Part shown: piece by piece, positions 19,177 to 30,268 of the stretch
Position numbering within the stretch: position 1 is the first letter of the stretch
Layout of the letters: each line of letters starts with the position of its first letter
Assembly: GCA_020161615.1 (NCBI GenBank)
Contig: JAIUPD010000011.1
Span: 124,001-188,000, forward strand
Origin: Pseudomonadota bacterium
GTDB lineage: Bacteria; Pseudomonadota; Alphaproteobacteria; Rhodobacterales; Rhodobacteraceae
Length of the DNA stretch: 64,000 bases
Direction of reading: 5' to 3'
Made by a program: the position numbers and the translations under genes
Notes under the pieces: model-generated
Databases searched by the model: none
The model's input: only the letters and a program-made list of their open reading frames with translations
Told to the model about the DNA's origin: nothing

Positions 19177-20630
19177 GCGTGACCACGGCTCGCCCGGTCC
19201 TCGCCGTCGCCTCGGAATGCGCGCCCCTGGTCAAGACCGGGGGCCTTGCCGATGTCGTGGGCGCGCTGCCCCAGGCGCTGGCGGCCGAAGGCTGGGCCAT
19301 CCGCACCCTGATCCCTGGCTATCCCCGCGTCATGGCCGCCCTGAAAAAGCCCAAGGCGGTGATGGTCCTGCCCGACCTGCTGGGCGTGCCGGCGCGGGTG
19401 CTGGCGGCGCCGGTGGCGGGGCTGGACCTGCTGATCCTCGACGCGCCCGCGCTCTATGACCGCGAGGGTTCGCCCTATCTCGACGCGGCAGGCCATGACT
19501 GGACCGACAACGACCTGCGTTTCGCCGCGCTGGGCAAGGCGGCAGCGCTGATCGCGGCCGGGGGGATCGCCGGCTGGCGGCCCGAACTTCTGCATCTGCA
19601 CGATTGGCAGGCGGGTTTCGCCCCGGTCTATCAGCGGCTTCTGGGCGCGACCCAACCTTCGCTGATGACGATCCACAACATCGCCTTCCACGGGCTGACC
19701 GGCGCCCATCGCCTGACCGCGCTGAAACTGCCGGACGAGGCCTTCACCCTCGACGTGGCCGAGTTCTACGGCCATCTCTCGGCGCTGAAGGCGGGGTTGA
19801 CCGGGGCGACGGCGATCAATACCGTCAGCCCGACCTATGCGCAGGAACTCTGCACACCCGAATTCGGCATGGGGCTGGAGGGGCTGATCCGGGCCCGTGC
19901 CGCCGATATGTCGGGGATCCTGAACGGCATCGACACCCGGAGCTGGGACCCGACCAGCGACCCGCTCATTTCCCCCTTCGCGACCCCCGCCGCCAAGGCG
20001 GCCAATACCCGCGCGCTCAGGGCCGAATTCGGCCTCGCCCCCGCCGAGGGGCCGCTGGCCGTGGTCGTCTCGCGGCTGTCGGACCAGAAGGGGCTGGACC
20101 TGCTGCTGACTGCCCTGCCCGCGCTGGTCGAGAATGGCGGGCAACTGGCGATGCTTGGCTCGGGCGACCGGCGGCTGGAAAACGCCTGGCTCGCCGCCGC
20201 CGCCGCCCATCCCGGCAAGGTGGCTGTCCGCGTGGGCTATGACGAGGCGCTGTCGCACCGGATCTATGCCGGCGCCGATGCGGTGCTGGTGCCCTCGCGG
20301 TTCGAGCCCTGCGGACTGACGCAGATGTACGGGCTGCGCTATGGCGCGGTGCCGGTGGTGGCACGGACCGGCGGGCTGGCCGACACGGTGATTCACGCCA
20401 ATGCCGCGGCGCTGGCCGCGGGCTGCGCCACCGGCATCGTCCACGACCCCCACAGCGCCGAGGCCCTGGCCCAGGCCCTGCGCCAGCTCTGCGCGCTCTG
20501 GGCCGACCGCGCCGTCTTTCGCAAGATCCAGAAGAACGCCATGAAACACCCGGTCGGCTGGGAAGCCAGCGCGCCGCTTTATGCCGCGCTCTACGCCCGC
20601 CTCGCCGCCCTCCCGCAGGAGCCCGCATGA
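19173..20630 (+). CDS. glgA: Glycogen synthase (ADP-glucose dependent)
   Basis: 485 residues, normal GT5 length. The ADP-glucose motif [16 protein letters not shown] is near the N terminus (about residues 20-35), the HDWQAGF segment is conserved, and the C-terminal domain has [17 protein letters not shown]. The ATG at 19173 overlaps the glgC stop (ATGA), and its own stop overlaps glgX in the same way, so the three are translationally coupled. Confidence 0.97.
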   Translation: MSVTTARPVLAVASECAPLVKTGGLADVVGALPQALAAEGWAIRTLIPGYPRVMAALKKPKAVMVLPDLLGVPARVLAAPVAGLDLLILDAPALYDREGSPYLDAAGHDWTDNDLRFAALGKAAALIAAGGIAGWRPELLHLHDWQAGFAPVYQRLLGATQPSLMTIHNIAFHGLTGAHRLTALKLPDEAFTLDVAEFYGHLSALKAGLTGATAINTVSPTYAQELCTPEFGMGLEGLIRARAADMSGILNGIDTRSWDPTSDPLISPFATPAAKAANTRALRAEFGLAPAEGPLAVVVSRLSDQKGLDLLLTALPALVENGGQLAMLGSGDRRLENAWLAAAAAHPGKVAVRVGYDEALSHRIYAGADAVLVPSRFEPCGLTQMYGLRYGAVPVVARTGGLADTVIHANAAALAAGCATGIVHDPHSAEALAQALRQLCALWADRAVFRKIQKNAMKHPVGWEASAPLYAALYARLAALPQEPA

Positions 20631-22708
20631 CCCTGACCATCGAGCGCGGCCGCCACGACCGCATCGGCGCCACTTTCGACGGCGACGGCGTGAATTTCGC
20701 CCTCTTCTCGGAACATGCCACCGCCGTGGACCTGTGCCTCTTCTCGCCCGACGGCATGCGCGAGACGCACCGCCTGCGTCTGCCCGAACGCACGGGTTAT
20801 GTCTGGCACGGCCGCGTCTCGGGCCTGTTTCCCGGGCAGCAATACGGCTACCGCGTGCACGGCCCCTACGCGCCCGAGGAAGGGCACCGCTTCAACGCCA
20901 ACAAGCTGCTGCTCGACCCCTATGCCAAGCGCCTGACCGGGCATCCGCGCTGGTCGGATGCGGTCTTCGGCTACAACCCCGGCGCCAAGACGCAGGATCT
21001 GACCTTCTCGACCCGCGATTCTGCCCGCTTCATGCCGAAATGCGTGGTCGAGGATCCCAGCTTCTATTGGGGCAACGACCGCCCGCCCGCCAAGCCTGCC
21101 AACGAGACGATCATCTACGAGGCGCATGTGAAGGGGCTGACCCAGCTTTCCGGCGTGGTCAATGCGGGCAAGTTCCTGGGTGTGGCCTCGGACCGGATCA
21201 TCGACCATCTGGTCGATCTGGGCGTGACCGCGATCGAACTGCTGCCGGTGCAGAGCTTCCTCAACGACCGCTGGCTGATCGAGAAGAAGCTGACGAATTA
21301 CTGGGGCTATCAGACGCTGGGCTTCTTCGCCCCCGACCCGCGCTATCTGGTCAATGGCCAGATCAACGAATTCCAGCACATGGTCGCGCGCCTCCATGCC
21401 GCCGGGATCGAGGTGATCCTCGATGTGGTCTACAACCACACCTGCGAAGGCTCGGAACTGGGCCCGACGCTCAGCTTCCGCGGCATCGACAACCGCAGCT
21501 ATTACCGCCTCGCCCCCTATCCGCGGCATTACATCAACGACACCGGTTGCGGGAACACGCTGAACCTCGATCATCCCATGGTGCTGAGGATGGTCATGGA
21601 CAGCCTGCGCTATTGGGTCGAGGTGATGCATGTGGACGGCTTCCGCTTCGACCTCGCGTCCACGCTGGCCCGCGACGATGCGGGGTTCCAGCCGAACTCG
21701 GCCTTCTTCGCGGCGATCCGGCAGGACCCGGTGCTGAACCGCGTGAAGCTGATCGCCGAGCCCTGGGACATCGGCCCCGGCGGCTATCAGCTGGGCGCCT
21801 TCCCGCATCCGTTCCACGAATGGAACGACAAGTTTCGCGATGGCGTGCGCCGCTTCTGGCGCCGCGATGCGCGCCCGGCGCCGGAACTCGCCGCCCGGAT
21901 CACCGGCTCCGCCATCCAGTTCGACCATTCCGGCCGCGGCGCAACCAGCTCGATCAACTTCCTGACCGCGCATGACGGCTTCAACCTGATGGATCTGGTC
22001 AGCTACAACCAGAAGAACAACATCGCCAATGGCGAGGACAACCGCGACGGCCATTCCGAGAATTACTCGGACAACATGGGGCACGAGGGGCCGACCGACG
22101 ATCCGCAGATCCTGCAGGCGAGGGCGCTGAGGCGGCGCAACCTGATGGCCACGCTGCTCCTCAGCCAGGGCACGCCGATGATCCTGGCCGGTGACGAGAT
22201 GGGCCACAGCCAGCAGGGCAACAACAACGCCTATTGCCAGGACAGCCCGATCTCCTGGCTGGATTGGGGCAAGATGGATGCCGACATGCTGGCCTTCACC
22301 CGCCGCCTGATCCAGTTCCGCAAGAACCACCCGATCCTGCGCCAGAAGCTGTTCCTGCATTCGAAGGCGCGCTCCTCGGACGGCAAGGCGGATGTCCTCT
22401 GGTGGCACCCCGAGGGGCGGCGCATGACGCCCGCCGATTGGGAGGACCCGGCGCTCAGCCATGTCTGCGTCGAATTGCGCACCGCTTCGGGCACGCCCGC
22501 CTATGCCGATCTGGAAGATGCGATCTTCCTCGTCTTCAACGCGGGCGGGCAGCTTGACGTGACCCTCACCCCCGCCCCCGATGGCAAGGCCTGGTCGCGG
22601 CGCATCAACACCTATGCCCCGACCGCCCCGCATGAGCGGATCCTCTCGGGCAAGCTGGTGGTGCCCGCGCATTCCGTCTCGGCCCTGGTTCTGGAAAACC
22701 TGCGATGA
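20627..22708 (+). CDS. glgX: Glycogen debranching enzyme GlgX
   Basis: 693 residues. An isoamylase-type GH13 enzyme that removes short alpha-1,6 branches left by GlgP. The N-terminal CBM48-like domain is followed by the barrel with EVILDVVYNHTCEGSE, DGFRFDLASTLARDD (nucleophile Asp), KLIAEPWDIGPGGYQ (acid/base Glu) and FLTAHDGF. Coupled by 4-base overlaps with glgA upstream and malQ downstream. Confidence 0.97.
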   Translation: MTLTIERGRHDRIGATFDGDGVNFALFSEHATAVDLCLFSPDGMRETHRLRLPERTGYVWHGRVSGLFPGQQYGYRVHGPYAPEEGHRFNANKLLLDPYAKRLTGHPRWSDAVFGYNPGAKTQDLTFSTRDSARFMPKCVVEDPSFYWGNDRPPAKPANETIIYEAHVKGLTQLSGVVNAGKFLGVASDRIIDHLVDLGVTAIELLPVQSFLNDRWLIEKKLTNYWGYQTLGFFAPDPRYLVNGQINEFQHMVARLHAAGIEVILDVVYNHTCEGSELGPTLSFRGIDNRSYYRLAPYPRHYINDTGCGNTLNLDHPMVLRMVMDSLRYWVEVMHVDGFRFDLASTLARDDAGFQPNSAFFAAIRQDPVLNRVKLIAEPWDIGPGGYQLGAFPHPFHEWNDKFRDGVRRFWRRDARPAPELAARITGSAIQFDHSGRGATSSINFLTAHDGFNLMDLVSYNQKNNIANGEDNRDGHSENYSDNMGHEGPTDDPQILQARALRRRNLMATLLLSQGTPMILAGDEMGHSQQGNNNAYCQDSPISWLDWGKMDADMLAFTRRLIQFRKNHPILRQKLFLHSKARSSDGKADVLWWHPEGRRMTPADWEDPALSHVCVELRTASGTPAYADLEDAIFLVFNAGGQLDVTLTPAPDGKAWSRRINTYAPTAPHERILSGKLVVPAHSVSALVLENLR

Positions 22709-24537
22709 GCGACCTGGACGATGCCTGCCGCGCCCTTGGCCTGATCTGGGTCTACCGCGATGGCGCTGGCCGGATGCAGGAGGCGCCCGAGGAAAGCCGC
22801 CGCGCCGTGCTGGCGGCGCTGGGCCAGGGCAATGCCGAAGCCGCGCTGCCCGTGGCGCTGCAACGCTCGACCTCGCGGGCCATTCCGGCGGGCGCGCCGA
22901 CCGATTGGGGGCCGGGCCCCTGGGTGATCCTGACCGAGGACGGTGGCGAGATCCGGGGCGAAGGTCCGCTGCCCGCCCTGCCGATGGGCTATCACCGCAT
23001 CCTGCATCAGGGCTGGACCGTGCACCTGCTGGCCGAACCCCCGCGCCTGCCGATGCCGCCCCGCCGATGGGGCGTGACCCTGCCGCTCTTTGCGCTGTGG
23101 GAGGGGGCCGAGGCCGGGATGGGCACCTATCCGCAACTCGGCGCGCTGGCCGAAGGGCTGGCGGGCCACGGTGCCGCCTTCCTCGGCATCAATCCGATCC
23201 ATGCGGGCTTTCCCGCCGATCCCGGCAATTACTCGCCCTACGCCCCCTCGCACCGCCGCCGCCTGAACACGATGCATGTGGAAACCGGGCTGAAACTGCC
23301 CGAAAGCGGCGCGCTGATCGATTACGCCCGCGCCATCCGCGCCCAGCGCGCGGCGCTGGAAGAGGCCTTTGCCGAGTTCCACGGCGATCCCGATTTCGAG
23401 GCCTGGCGCGGCGAGGGCGGCGCGGCGCTGGAGGAATTCGTCACCCATCAGGCGCTGAGCGAGGTGCACGGCGCCTATTGGGGCGGCTGGCCGCTGGCCT
23501 ATCAGGACCCCCGCAGCGCCGAGGTTCAGACCTTCGCGCGCGAGCGCTGGCAGCGGCTGCGGTTCCACGCCTGGGCTCAATGGCAGGCCGAGATGCAGCT
23601 GCACGACGCACAGATCCGCGCCCGCTCGGCCGGGATGAACTTCGGGCTCTATCTGGATATCGCCGTGGGCACCCATCCCCATGGGGCCGAGACCTGGGCC
23701 GAGCGCGGCTCCTTCGCACAGGGCGTCAGCCTCGGCGCACCGCCCGATCTGCTGGGTCCCTCCGGCCAGCGCTGGGGCCTGGCACCGCTGCGCCCCGATG
23801 TGCTGCGCGCCACCGGCTACGCGGCCTTTGCCCAGACACTCCGCGCCCAGCTCAAATTCTGCGGGCTGCTCAGGATCGACCATATCCTCGGCCTCGAACG
23901 CAGTTTCTGGCTGCCCGACGGCTTGCCCGGCCTCTATGTCACCATGCCGCGTGAGGAGCTGCTGGCCGTCCTCAGGATCGAGGCGACGCGCGCCGGGGCC
24001 TCGGTCATCGGCGAGGATCTGGGCACCATCCCCGAGGGGCTCAGGGCCGCGCTCGACGCCTCGGGCGTGATGGGCTGCCGGGTGGCGATGTTCGAACGGG
24101 ATTGGGAGGGCACCCGCGATTTCCTGCCGCCCGAGGCTTATACGCCGACCGCGCTGGCCTCCTGGGCGACGCATGACCTGCCGACCTGGGCCGGCTGGCG
24201 CCAGGGCCGCGACATCGACTGGCGCGCGCAACTGGGCGAGGTCCCCGACGAACCCGCCGCGCGCGCGGCCCGCGCCGCCGAGGTCGCGGCCTTCGACGCG
24301 CTTTCGGGCGGGTCGGACCTTTCGGCCATGCACCGCCACCTCGCCCGCACCGCGAGCCATCTGGTCGCCGTCCAGGGCGAGGATCTGGCGGGCGCCGTCG
24401 AGCAGGCTAACTTGCCCGGTACGATCTACGAACACCCGAATTGGTGTCGCCGCCTGCCTTTGCCGCTGTCGGGCCTCATTTCCGCCCCGAGCCTCGACCA
24501 GACCGGCGCCATCATGGCCGAAGCCGGAAGGACCTGA
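22705..24537 (+). CDS. malQ: 4-alpha-glucanotransferase (amylomaltase)
   Basis: 610 residues, within the GH77 range. Transfers maltooligosaccharide units, recycling short chains freed by GlgX. Motifs: NPIHAGFPADPGNYSPYAPSHRR, GLLRIDHILGLERSFWLPDG (nucleophile Asp region), VIGEDLGTIPEGLR (acid/base Glu) and SWATHDLPTWAGW. The N-terminal 80 residues form an extra domain seen in proteobacterial MalQ. Overlaps glgX by 4 bases; pgm starts 3 bases after its stop. Confidence 0.94.
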   Translation: MSDLDDACRALGLIWVYRDGAGRMQEAPEESRRAVLAALGQGNAEAALPVALQRSTSRAIPAGAPTDWGPGPWVILTEDGGEIRGEGPLPALPMGYHRILHQGWTVHLLAEPPRLPMPPRRWGVTLPLFALWEGAEAGMGTYPQLGALAEGLAGHGAAFLGINPIHAGFPADPGNYSPYAPSHRRRLNTMHVETGLKLPESGALIDYARAIRAQRAALEEAFAEFHGDPDFEAWRGEGGAALEEFVTHQALSEVHGAYWGGWPLAYQDPRSAEVQTFARERWQRLRFHAWAQWQAEMQLHDAQIRARSAGMNFGLYLDIAVGTHPHGAETWAERGSFAQGVSLGAPPDLLGPSGQRWGLAPLRPDVLRATGYAAFAQTLRAQLKFCGLLRIDHILGLERSFWLPDGLPGLYVTMPREELLAVLRIEATRAGASVIGEDLGTIPEGLRAALDASGVMGCRVAMFERDWEGTRDFLPPEAYTPTALASWATHDLPTWAGWRQGRDIDWRAQLGEVPDEPAARAARAAEVAAFDALSGGSDLSAMHRHLARTASHLVAVQGEDLAGAVEQANLPGTIYEHPNWCRRLPLPLSGLISAPSLDQTGAIMAEAGRT

Positions 24538-26169
<1,632 letters not shown>

Positions 26170-26180
26170 GACCGGGAAAG

Positions 26181-26266
26181 CTGTCCCATGCATGGGACAG
26201 CACCCTGCCCTGAGACTTATCAAGGGCTTGGTGGGTGCGTTTAACCTTTTGGCAACCCGTCCCACG
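26181..26266 (-). repeat. Copy 1 of a two-copy 85-86 bp intergenic element
   Basis: Read on the minus strand: CGTGGGAC, four bases, TGCCAAAAGGTTAA, exactly 40 variable bases, then the perfect 20-base palindrome CTGTCCCATGCATGGGACAG (26181-26200). The same blocks with the same 40-base spacer occur at 42879-42963. It lies between the convergent pgm and ferredoxin genes. No T-run follows the palindrome, so it is not a plain intrinsic terminator. Confidence 0.85.
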
Positions 26267-26307
26267 CGCCATGGCCGGGACAAGGGACCGCGGGGCTTGC
26301 CCCCGCC

Positions 26308-26350
26308 GGCGCGGCGAGTGGCCCCCCTTGCGGGGGGTCCGAGCCGCGCC
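26308..26350. terminator. Nested GC-rich hairpin between convergent genes
   Basis: Outer stem GGCGCGGC (26308-26315) pairs with GCCGCGCC (26343-26350); an inner stem of six C and six G lies at 26322-26337. Another hairpin, GCGGGG/CCCCGC, is just upstream at 26290-26306. Symmetric and without a T-run, it could stop or slow transcription from both sides. Confidence 0.45.
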
Positions 26351-26356
26351 GCCCCT

Positions 26357-26671
26357 TCAGACCGCCGGCACCCTGACCACGATCCCGTCGATCTGCGGCG
26401 CCATTTCCAGCTGGCAGGAGAGCCGCGAGCAACCCAGCCGCGGGGCGTCGGTCGCGTCGAGCATCGCCTCCTCGAAATCCGAGGGGGTGCCGGCCGCGTC
26501 CTGCCAGCCCTCCTCGACATAGACATGGCAGGTGGCGCAGCTCATCGTGCCGCCGCATTCGCCGATGATCCCGGGCACATTGCCGGCAACCGCCGCTTCC
26601 ATCAGCGACAGGCCGGGCTTGACCTCCAGCGCGATCTCGCGCCCGTCGGGCAGGATCCAGGTGGCTTTCAT
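26357..26671 (-). CDS. [2Fe-2S] ferredoxin, putidaredoxin type
   Basis: 104 residues, the length of adrenodoxin/putidaredoxin-type ferredoxins. Cluster cysteines are C39, C45 and C48 in ECGGTMSCATC, and C86 in SRLSCQ; C81 is extra. It ends with the common C-terminal VVRVPAV-like segment. It lies 10 bases after a glutamine-synthetase-like gene in an operon headed by a cytochrome P450 and probably delivers electrons to that P450. No ferredoxin reductase gene is present here, so one must be supplied elsewhere. Confidence 0.93.
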   Translation of the reverse strand: MKATWILPDGREIALEVKPGLSLMEAAVAGNVPGIIGECGGTMSCATCHVYVEEGWQDAAGTPSDFEEAMLDATDAPRLGCSRLSCQLEMAPQIDGIVVRVPAV

Positions 26672-26681
26672 CGCGTCCCCC

Positions 26682-27974
26682 TCAAACGAACCAGATGGCG
26701 AAATCGCGGGCGCCCTCGGGCGTCATGTCCCTGGTCTTGTCGACCTCGACCCGCTTCATATGGATGTGGTGGGCGCAATACTCGGCCCCCATCGCCGCGA
26801 CCAGCGCGCCATCCGCCTCCAGGTCGTCCAGCGCCCCAGTCAGCGTTTCGGCCACGCCGTATTCCGCGCTCTGGCCCGTGAAGCAATCGCCGGTCTCGGC
26901 CGGCGGCAGCGGATAGCCCTGTTCGTAGCCCAGAAGTGCCGCCTGCAGGACAGCGGCGACGGCCGCGTAGGGATTGGCCGAGGCATCGGCCATCCGGTGT
27001 TCCAGCCGCGCCTTCTTGCCGCCCTCGCCCGAGACGCGGGTGGTGACGCCGCGGTGATCCTCGCCCCAGTTGCACCAGAAGCCGGACATGGTGGCGGGCT
27101 GCAGCCGGGCGTAGGAATTGACCGACGGCGCGATCAGCCCGGCCAGCCCCTTGTGGTGCTTCATCCAGCCCGCAACGCAGCCCCGCATCAGGTCGTTCAT
27201 CGCCGCGATCCCGCCTGTCTCGCCAGTGGCGAAGGCGTTGTTGCCCGCCTTGTCGGCGAAGCTGAGGTTGATATGCATGCCCGAGCCGCCGCGGTCAAAG
27301 AAGGGTTTCGGCAGGAAGGTCAGGATGACCCCCTTGCGATAGGCGACCTCGCGGGCGAGTTGGCGGAACATCACCATCTCGTCCACCGCATCCAGCGCCT
27401 CCTCGAAGGCGAGGGTGAATTCGTATTGCGGCGTGTCGTATTCGGTGGTGACCAGTTCCAGCCGGAAGCCCGCGGCCTCGGCCGTTTCCCAGATGGCATC
27501 GGTGAAGCCCAGGGGATCGTTGAAAGGCCCGCCGCCATAGACATGCCCGCCCGGCACGTCATAGGGCGTGAGGCTGCCATCCTCGGCCCGGGTGAAGGCG
27601 AAGGCCTCCAGTTCCAGCCCGACCTTGGGGGTCAGCCCGTGCTTCTTCCAGCCGGCGATCGCCGCTTTCAGCGTGGCGCGGCCGGCGATCGGGATCAGCC
27701 GGTCGTGGCGGTCATAGAGGTCGCCCGTGACCATATGCACGCCCGGCTCCCAGCCCGGGCGGATGTCGGGGGCGTCCCAGCGCAATTCCATGTCGGGCAG
27801 CCCCTCCAGACAGGCGGTGCCGGGCGCATCGACGATCAGGTCCTTGTCGTAATGGACGGCAAAACAGGGCTGGGCGAAACGGGTCGCCCCCGCGCCGATC
27901 TTTTCCTGCGGCAGGTACTTGCCCCGCAGGATCGAGAGGTGATCGCACCAGACGGGGCGAAGGCGGTCGCGCAT
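26682..27974 (-). CDS. Glutamine-synthetase-like gamma-glutamyl-amine ligase
   Basis: 430 residues. C-terminal glutamine synthetase fold: ELEAFAF metal Glu region, GGSGMHINLSFADKAGN (metal His), PSVNSYARLQP, and EHRMADASANPYAAVAAVLQA with the usual Arg/Glu. Sequence features place it with PuuA/IpuC/AtdA1-type ligases, which join glutamate to amines using ATP, and not with housekeeping GlnA (no adenylylation-loop tyrosine motif seen). GGGAG precedes the ATG. Lies 82 bases after the P450 gene and 10 before the ferredoxin gene. The amine substrate is unknown. Confidence 0.88.
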   Translation of the reverse strand: MRDRLRPVWCDHLSILRGKYLPQEKIGAGATRFAQPCFAVHYDKDLIVDAPGTACLEGLPDMELRWDAPDIRPGWEPGVHMVTGDLYDRHDRLIPIAGRATLKAAIAGWKKHGLTPKVGLELEAFAFTRAEDGSLTPYDVPGGHVYGGGPFNDPLGFTDAIWETAEAAGFRLELVTTEYDTPQYEFTLAFEEALDAVDEMVMFRQLAREVAYRKGVILTFLPKPFFDRGGSGMHINLSFADKAGNNAFATGETGGIAAMNDLMRGCVAGWMKHHKGLAGLIAPSVNSYARLQPATMSGFWCNWGEDHRGVTTRVSGEGGKKARLEHRMADASANPYAAVAAVLQAALLGYEQGYPLPPAETGDCFTGQSAEYGVAETLTGALDDLEADGALVAAMGAEYCAHHIHMKRVEVDKTRDMTPEGARDFAIWFV

Positions 27975-28056
27975 ATCGTTAACTCCCTGTTTGTCTTATC
28001 GTCGCGGCTCCGGGGTTCGTTACGCCCCGGGCGCGCGTTTCGTGGATCTTTGTCTT

Positions 28057-29313
28057 TCAGGCGCGGGTCACATGGACCGGCAATTCCTTGATCCCGCCCA
28101 CGAAATTCGAGCGCAGGAATTTCTGCGGTCCCGCCGGCTCGATCCCCCTGATCCGCCGGGCCAGTTCCTGAAACAGTACCCGCACCTCCAGCCGCGCCAG
28201 ATGCATGCCCAGGCACAGATGCGGCCCCCCCTGCCCGAAGCTCAGATGCCGGTTCGGGGTCCGTGCCAGATTGACGCGGAACGGATCCTCGAAGACCGCC
28301 TCGTCCCGGTTGCCGCTGATGAACCAGTAAAGCACCTTGTCGCCCGCCCGGATCGTCTTGTCATGCATCTCATGGTCCCGCGTGGCGGTGCGGCGGAAAT
28401 AGAGCGCGGGCGTGGCCCAGCGGATGATCTCGTCGGGCGCCGTGTCCCAGATCGCGCCCTCCTGCATCTGGCCCAGCAGTTCCGGCTGATGCGCCATCGC
28501 CTGGATGCCGGCGGCGATGGAATAGCGCGTGGTGTCGTTCCCGGCCGCGACCAGCAGGCAGAAGAAGTTGCGGAATTCGGTTTCCGAGATGGTGCTGCCA
28601 TCGGGACCCGGTTGCAAGATCAGATGCAGCACGCCCTCGGTATCGCCGCGCGCCGCCTTGTCGGCCATCAATTGCTTTGCGTAGTCATAGAGTTCCGCAC
28701 CGGCGGGCGAGTTGAAGGGCATGAGCCGATAGGCATCGGTCGTCATGCGGTCCAGCACGTGATCGGTGAAATCGGGGTCGGTATTGGCGATGAGCGCATC
28801 GCCCTTTTCCACCAGCCAGGGCAGATCCGCATCCGGCGTGCCGATGATCCGGCCCAGCATGCGCATCGGCAATTGCCGGGCGATGGCCTTGGTGGCGTCG
28901 AACGTGCCCTGCTCCAGCGCCTCGTCCAGGATCTCGTCGCAGAGGTCGCGGATCTGGCCCTCGAACCCGGCGACAACCGGCTTGGAAAAGGCCTTGGCGA
29001 CCTTGACCCGGGTCATCGAATGCTCGGGCGGGTCGGTTTCCTGAAAGGTACGCCGGGCCAGATATTCCTCGTAGCTCTGATCCTCCATGCGGATCCCCCG
29101 GGCCGAGGACATCAGATCCGCCTGCCGGTTCAGCGCCAGGATATCCTCGTTGCGGGTGACCGACCAGAAGCCCTGCCCGCCGTCCCACTCCGTCCAGGAC
29201 AGAGGATCCTCGCGCCGGAGGCGGGCAAATGTGTTGTGCGGCGGGCCGTCCGTGAAGGTGTCGTGCGAGGTCAGATCGGCGTGTCCGTCGTCGGTCGGTG
29301 TCCAGATGGTCAT
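28057..29313 (-). CDS. Cytochrome P450, soluble bacterial class
   Basis: 418 residues, no membrane anchor. The I-helix oxygen-activation motif is AGNDTTR (about 257-263), the K-helix ExxR is EIIR (295-298) and the heme loop is FGQGGPHLCLG with Cys367. The heme loop has one residue more than the common FGxGxHxC form, as in CYP124/125-type P450s. The start at 29311-29313 follows AGGAG; the longer open frame runs into the divergent amidotransferase. It heads the operon with the gamma-glutamyl ligase and ferredoxin. Substrate unknown; an amine or its gamma-glutamyl derivative is inferred. Confidence 0.95.
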   Translation of the reverse strand: MTIWTPTDDGHADLTSHDTFTDGPPHNTFARLRREDPLSWTEWDGGQGFWSVTRNEDILALNRQADLMSSARGIRMEDQSYEEYLARRTFQETDPPEHSMTRVKVAKAFSKPVVAGFEGQIRDLCDEILDEALEQGTFDATKAIARQLPMRMLGRIIGTPDADLPWLVEKGDALIANTDPDFTDHVLDRMTTDAYRLMPFNSPAGAELYDYAKQLMADKAARGDTEGVLHLILQPGPDGSTISETEFRNFFCLLVAAGNDTTRYSIAAGIQAMAHQPELLGQMQEGAIWDTAPDEIIRWATPALYFRRTATRDHEMHDKTIRAGDKVLYWFISGNRDEAVFEDPFRVNLARTPNRHLSFGQGGPHLCLGMHLARLEVRVLFQELARRIRGIEPAGPQKFLRSNFVGGIKELPVHVTRA

Positions 29314-29383
29314 GCGACTCTCCTTGAATGCCCCGCCCAATATGTATATTATTGGACTTGCAACGTATGCAAATGGAAAATTC
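29314..29383. promoter_or_regulatory. Divergent promoter region of P450 and amidotransferase genes
   Basis: Only 70 bases separate the two starts, and they are far richer in A+T than the genes around them. TATGTATATTATTGG (29341-29355) and ACGTATGCAAAT (29363-29374) resemble the TGTATAC-like core found upstream of the nearby GntR gene (30946-30954). Shared control of both transcripts is likely; the exact operator is uncertain. Confidence 0.4.
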
Positions 29384-30094
29384 ATGCATATCGCCTTTCT
29401 GGACACCAACATCGACCGATCCGCGCTGGCCGCCCGCCATCCCGGCGAGGTGGACAAGTTCCGCACCCTGATGGGACCGGCGGCCCCCGGCTGGACCTAT
29501 GCCGATTTTCGCGTGACCGAAGGGCATTTTCCCGCGGCGCTGGCAGGGTTCGACGGGGTGATGATCTCGGGCAGCCCGGCCTCGGTCAACGATCCGACGC
29601 CCTGGATGGCGCGGCTGGAGGCGGTGATCCGCGAGGCGGTCGCGCAGGGCGTGCCCGTCTTCGGCGCCTGCCTCGGCCATCAGGCGGTGGCCAAGGCGCT
29701 GGGCGGCCGGGTCGGGCGCAATCCACAGGGCTGGGTGCTGGGCCGTGTCGAAAGCCGGATCCACGACCCCGCCCCCTGGATGGCGGGCGCCGGGCCCCGG
29801 ATCGCCCTGCATGCCGCGCATAACGAACAAGTGCTGACCCTGCCCCCGACCGCCCGGGTTCTGGGCGGGACGGACGCCACGCCCTATGGCCACCTGGCCT
29901 ATGGCGCGCGGGTCTTCACCACCCAGTACCACCCGGAACTGACGCGGGATTTCATGCTGGATCTGGTGGGCGAAATGACCCCGGGCCTCGATGCCGCCAT
30001 CGCCCGCACCGCGCGGGAATCGCTCGCCGCCCCCGTGGACGACGCCCGGATGGCGCGTTGGATCGCCGCTTTCTTCCACCAGGCGCGGGGCTGA
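29384..30094 (+). CDS. Class I glutamine amidotransferase-like hydrolase
   Basis: 236 residues, a single GATase-1 domain with no synthetase partner. Nucleophile Cys96 in FGACLGHQAVAKALGG, and His183/Glu185 in TTQYHPEL complete the triad. Free-standing proteins of this type include AtdA2/TdnT of aniline degradation, which acts with a glutamine-synthetase-like partner. It is divergent from the P450 operon that contains such a partner and may hydrolyse a gamma-glutamyl amide. The ATG at 29384 is chosen because the upstream part is antisense to the P450 gene. Confidence 0.9.
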   Translation: MHIAFLDTNIDRSALAARHPGEVDKFRTLMGPAAPGWTYADFRVTEGHFPAALAGFDGVMISGSPASVNDPTPWMARLEAVIREAVAQGVPVFGACLGHQAVAKALGGRVGRNPQGWVLGRVESRIHDPAPWMAGAGPRIALHAAHNEQVLTLPPTARVLGGTDATPYGHLAYGARVFTTQYHPELTRDFMLDLVGEMTPGLDAAIARTARESLAAPVDDARMARWIAAFFHQARG

Positions 30095-30268
30095 GGCGGG
30101 CCAAGCGTCGACGTGAAGCACGGCCCGCGCGCGAAAGCGCAAGGGCCGATCCCGCCACCTGTTGCCGAGAGCGCAAGGGGATGTCGCCTGGGGGGCCGCG
30201 CCGACACGGATCGCCGCGCCCGTCCGGCGGCGGACCGCCCCCTCACAACAGGAACGCGGGCAGCGCCC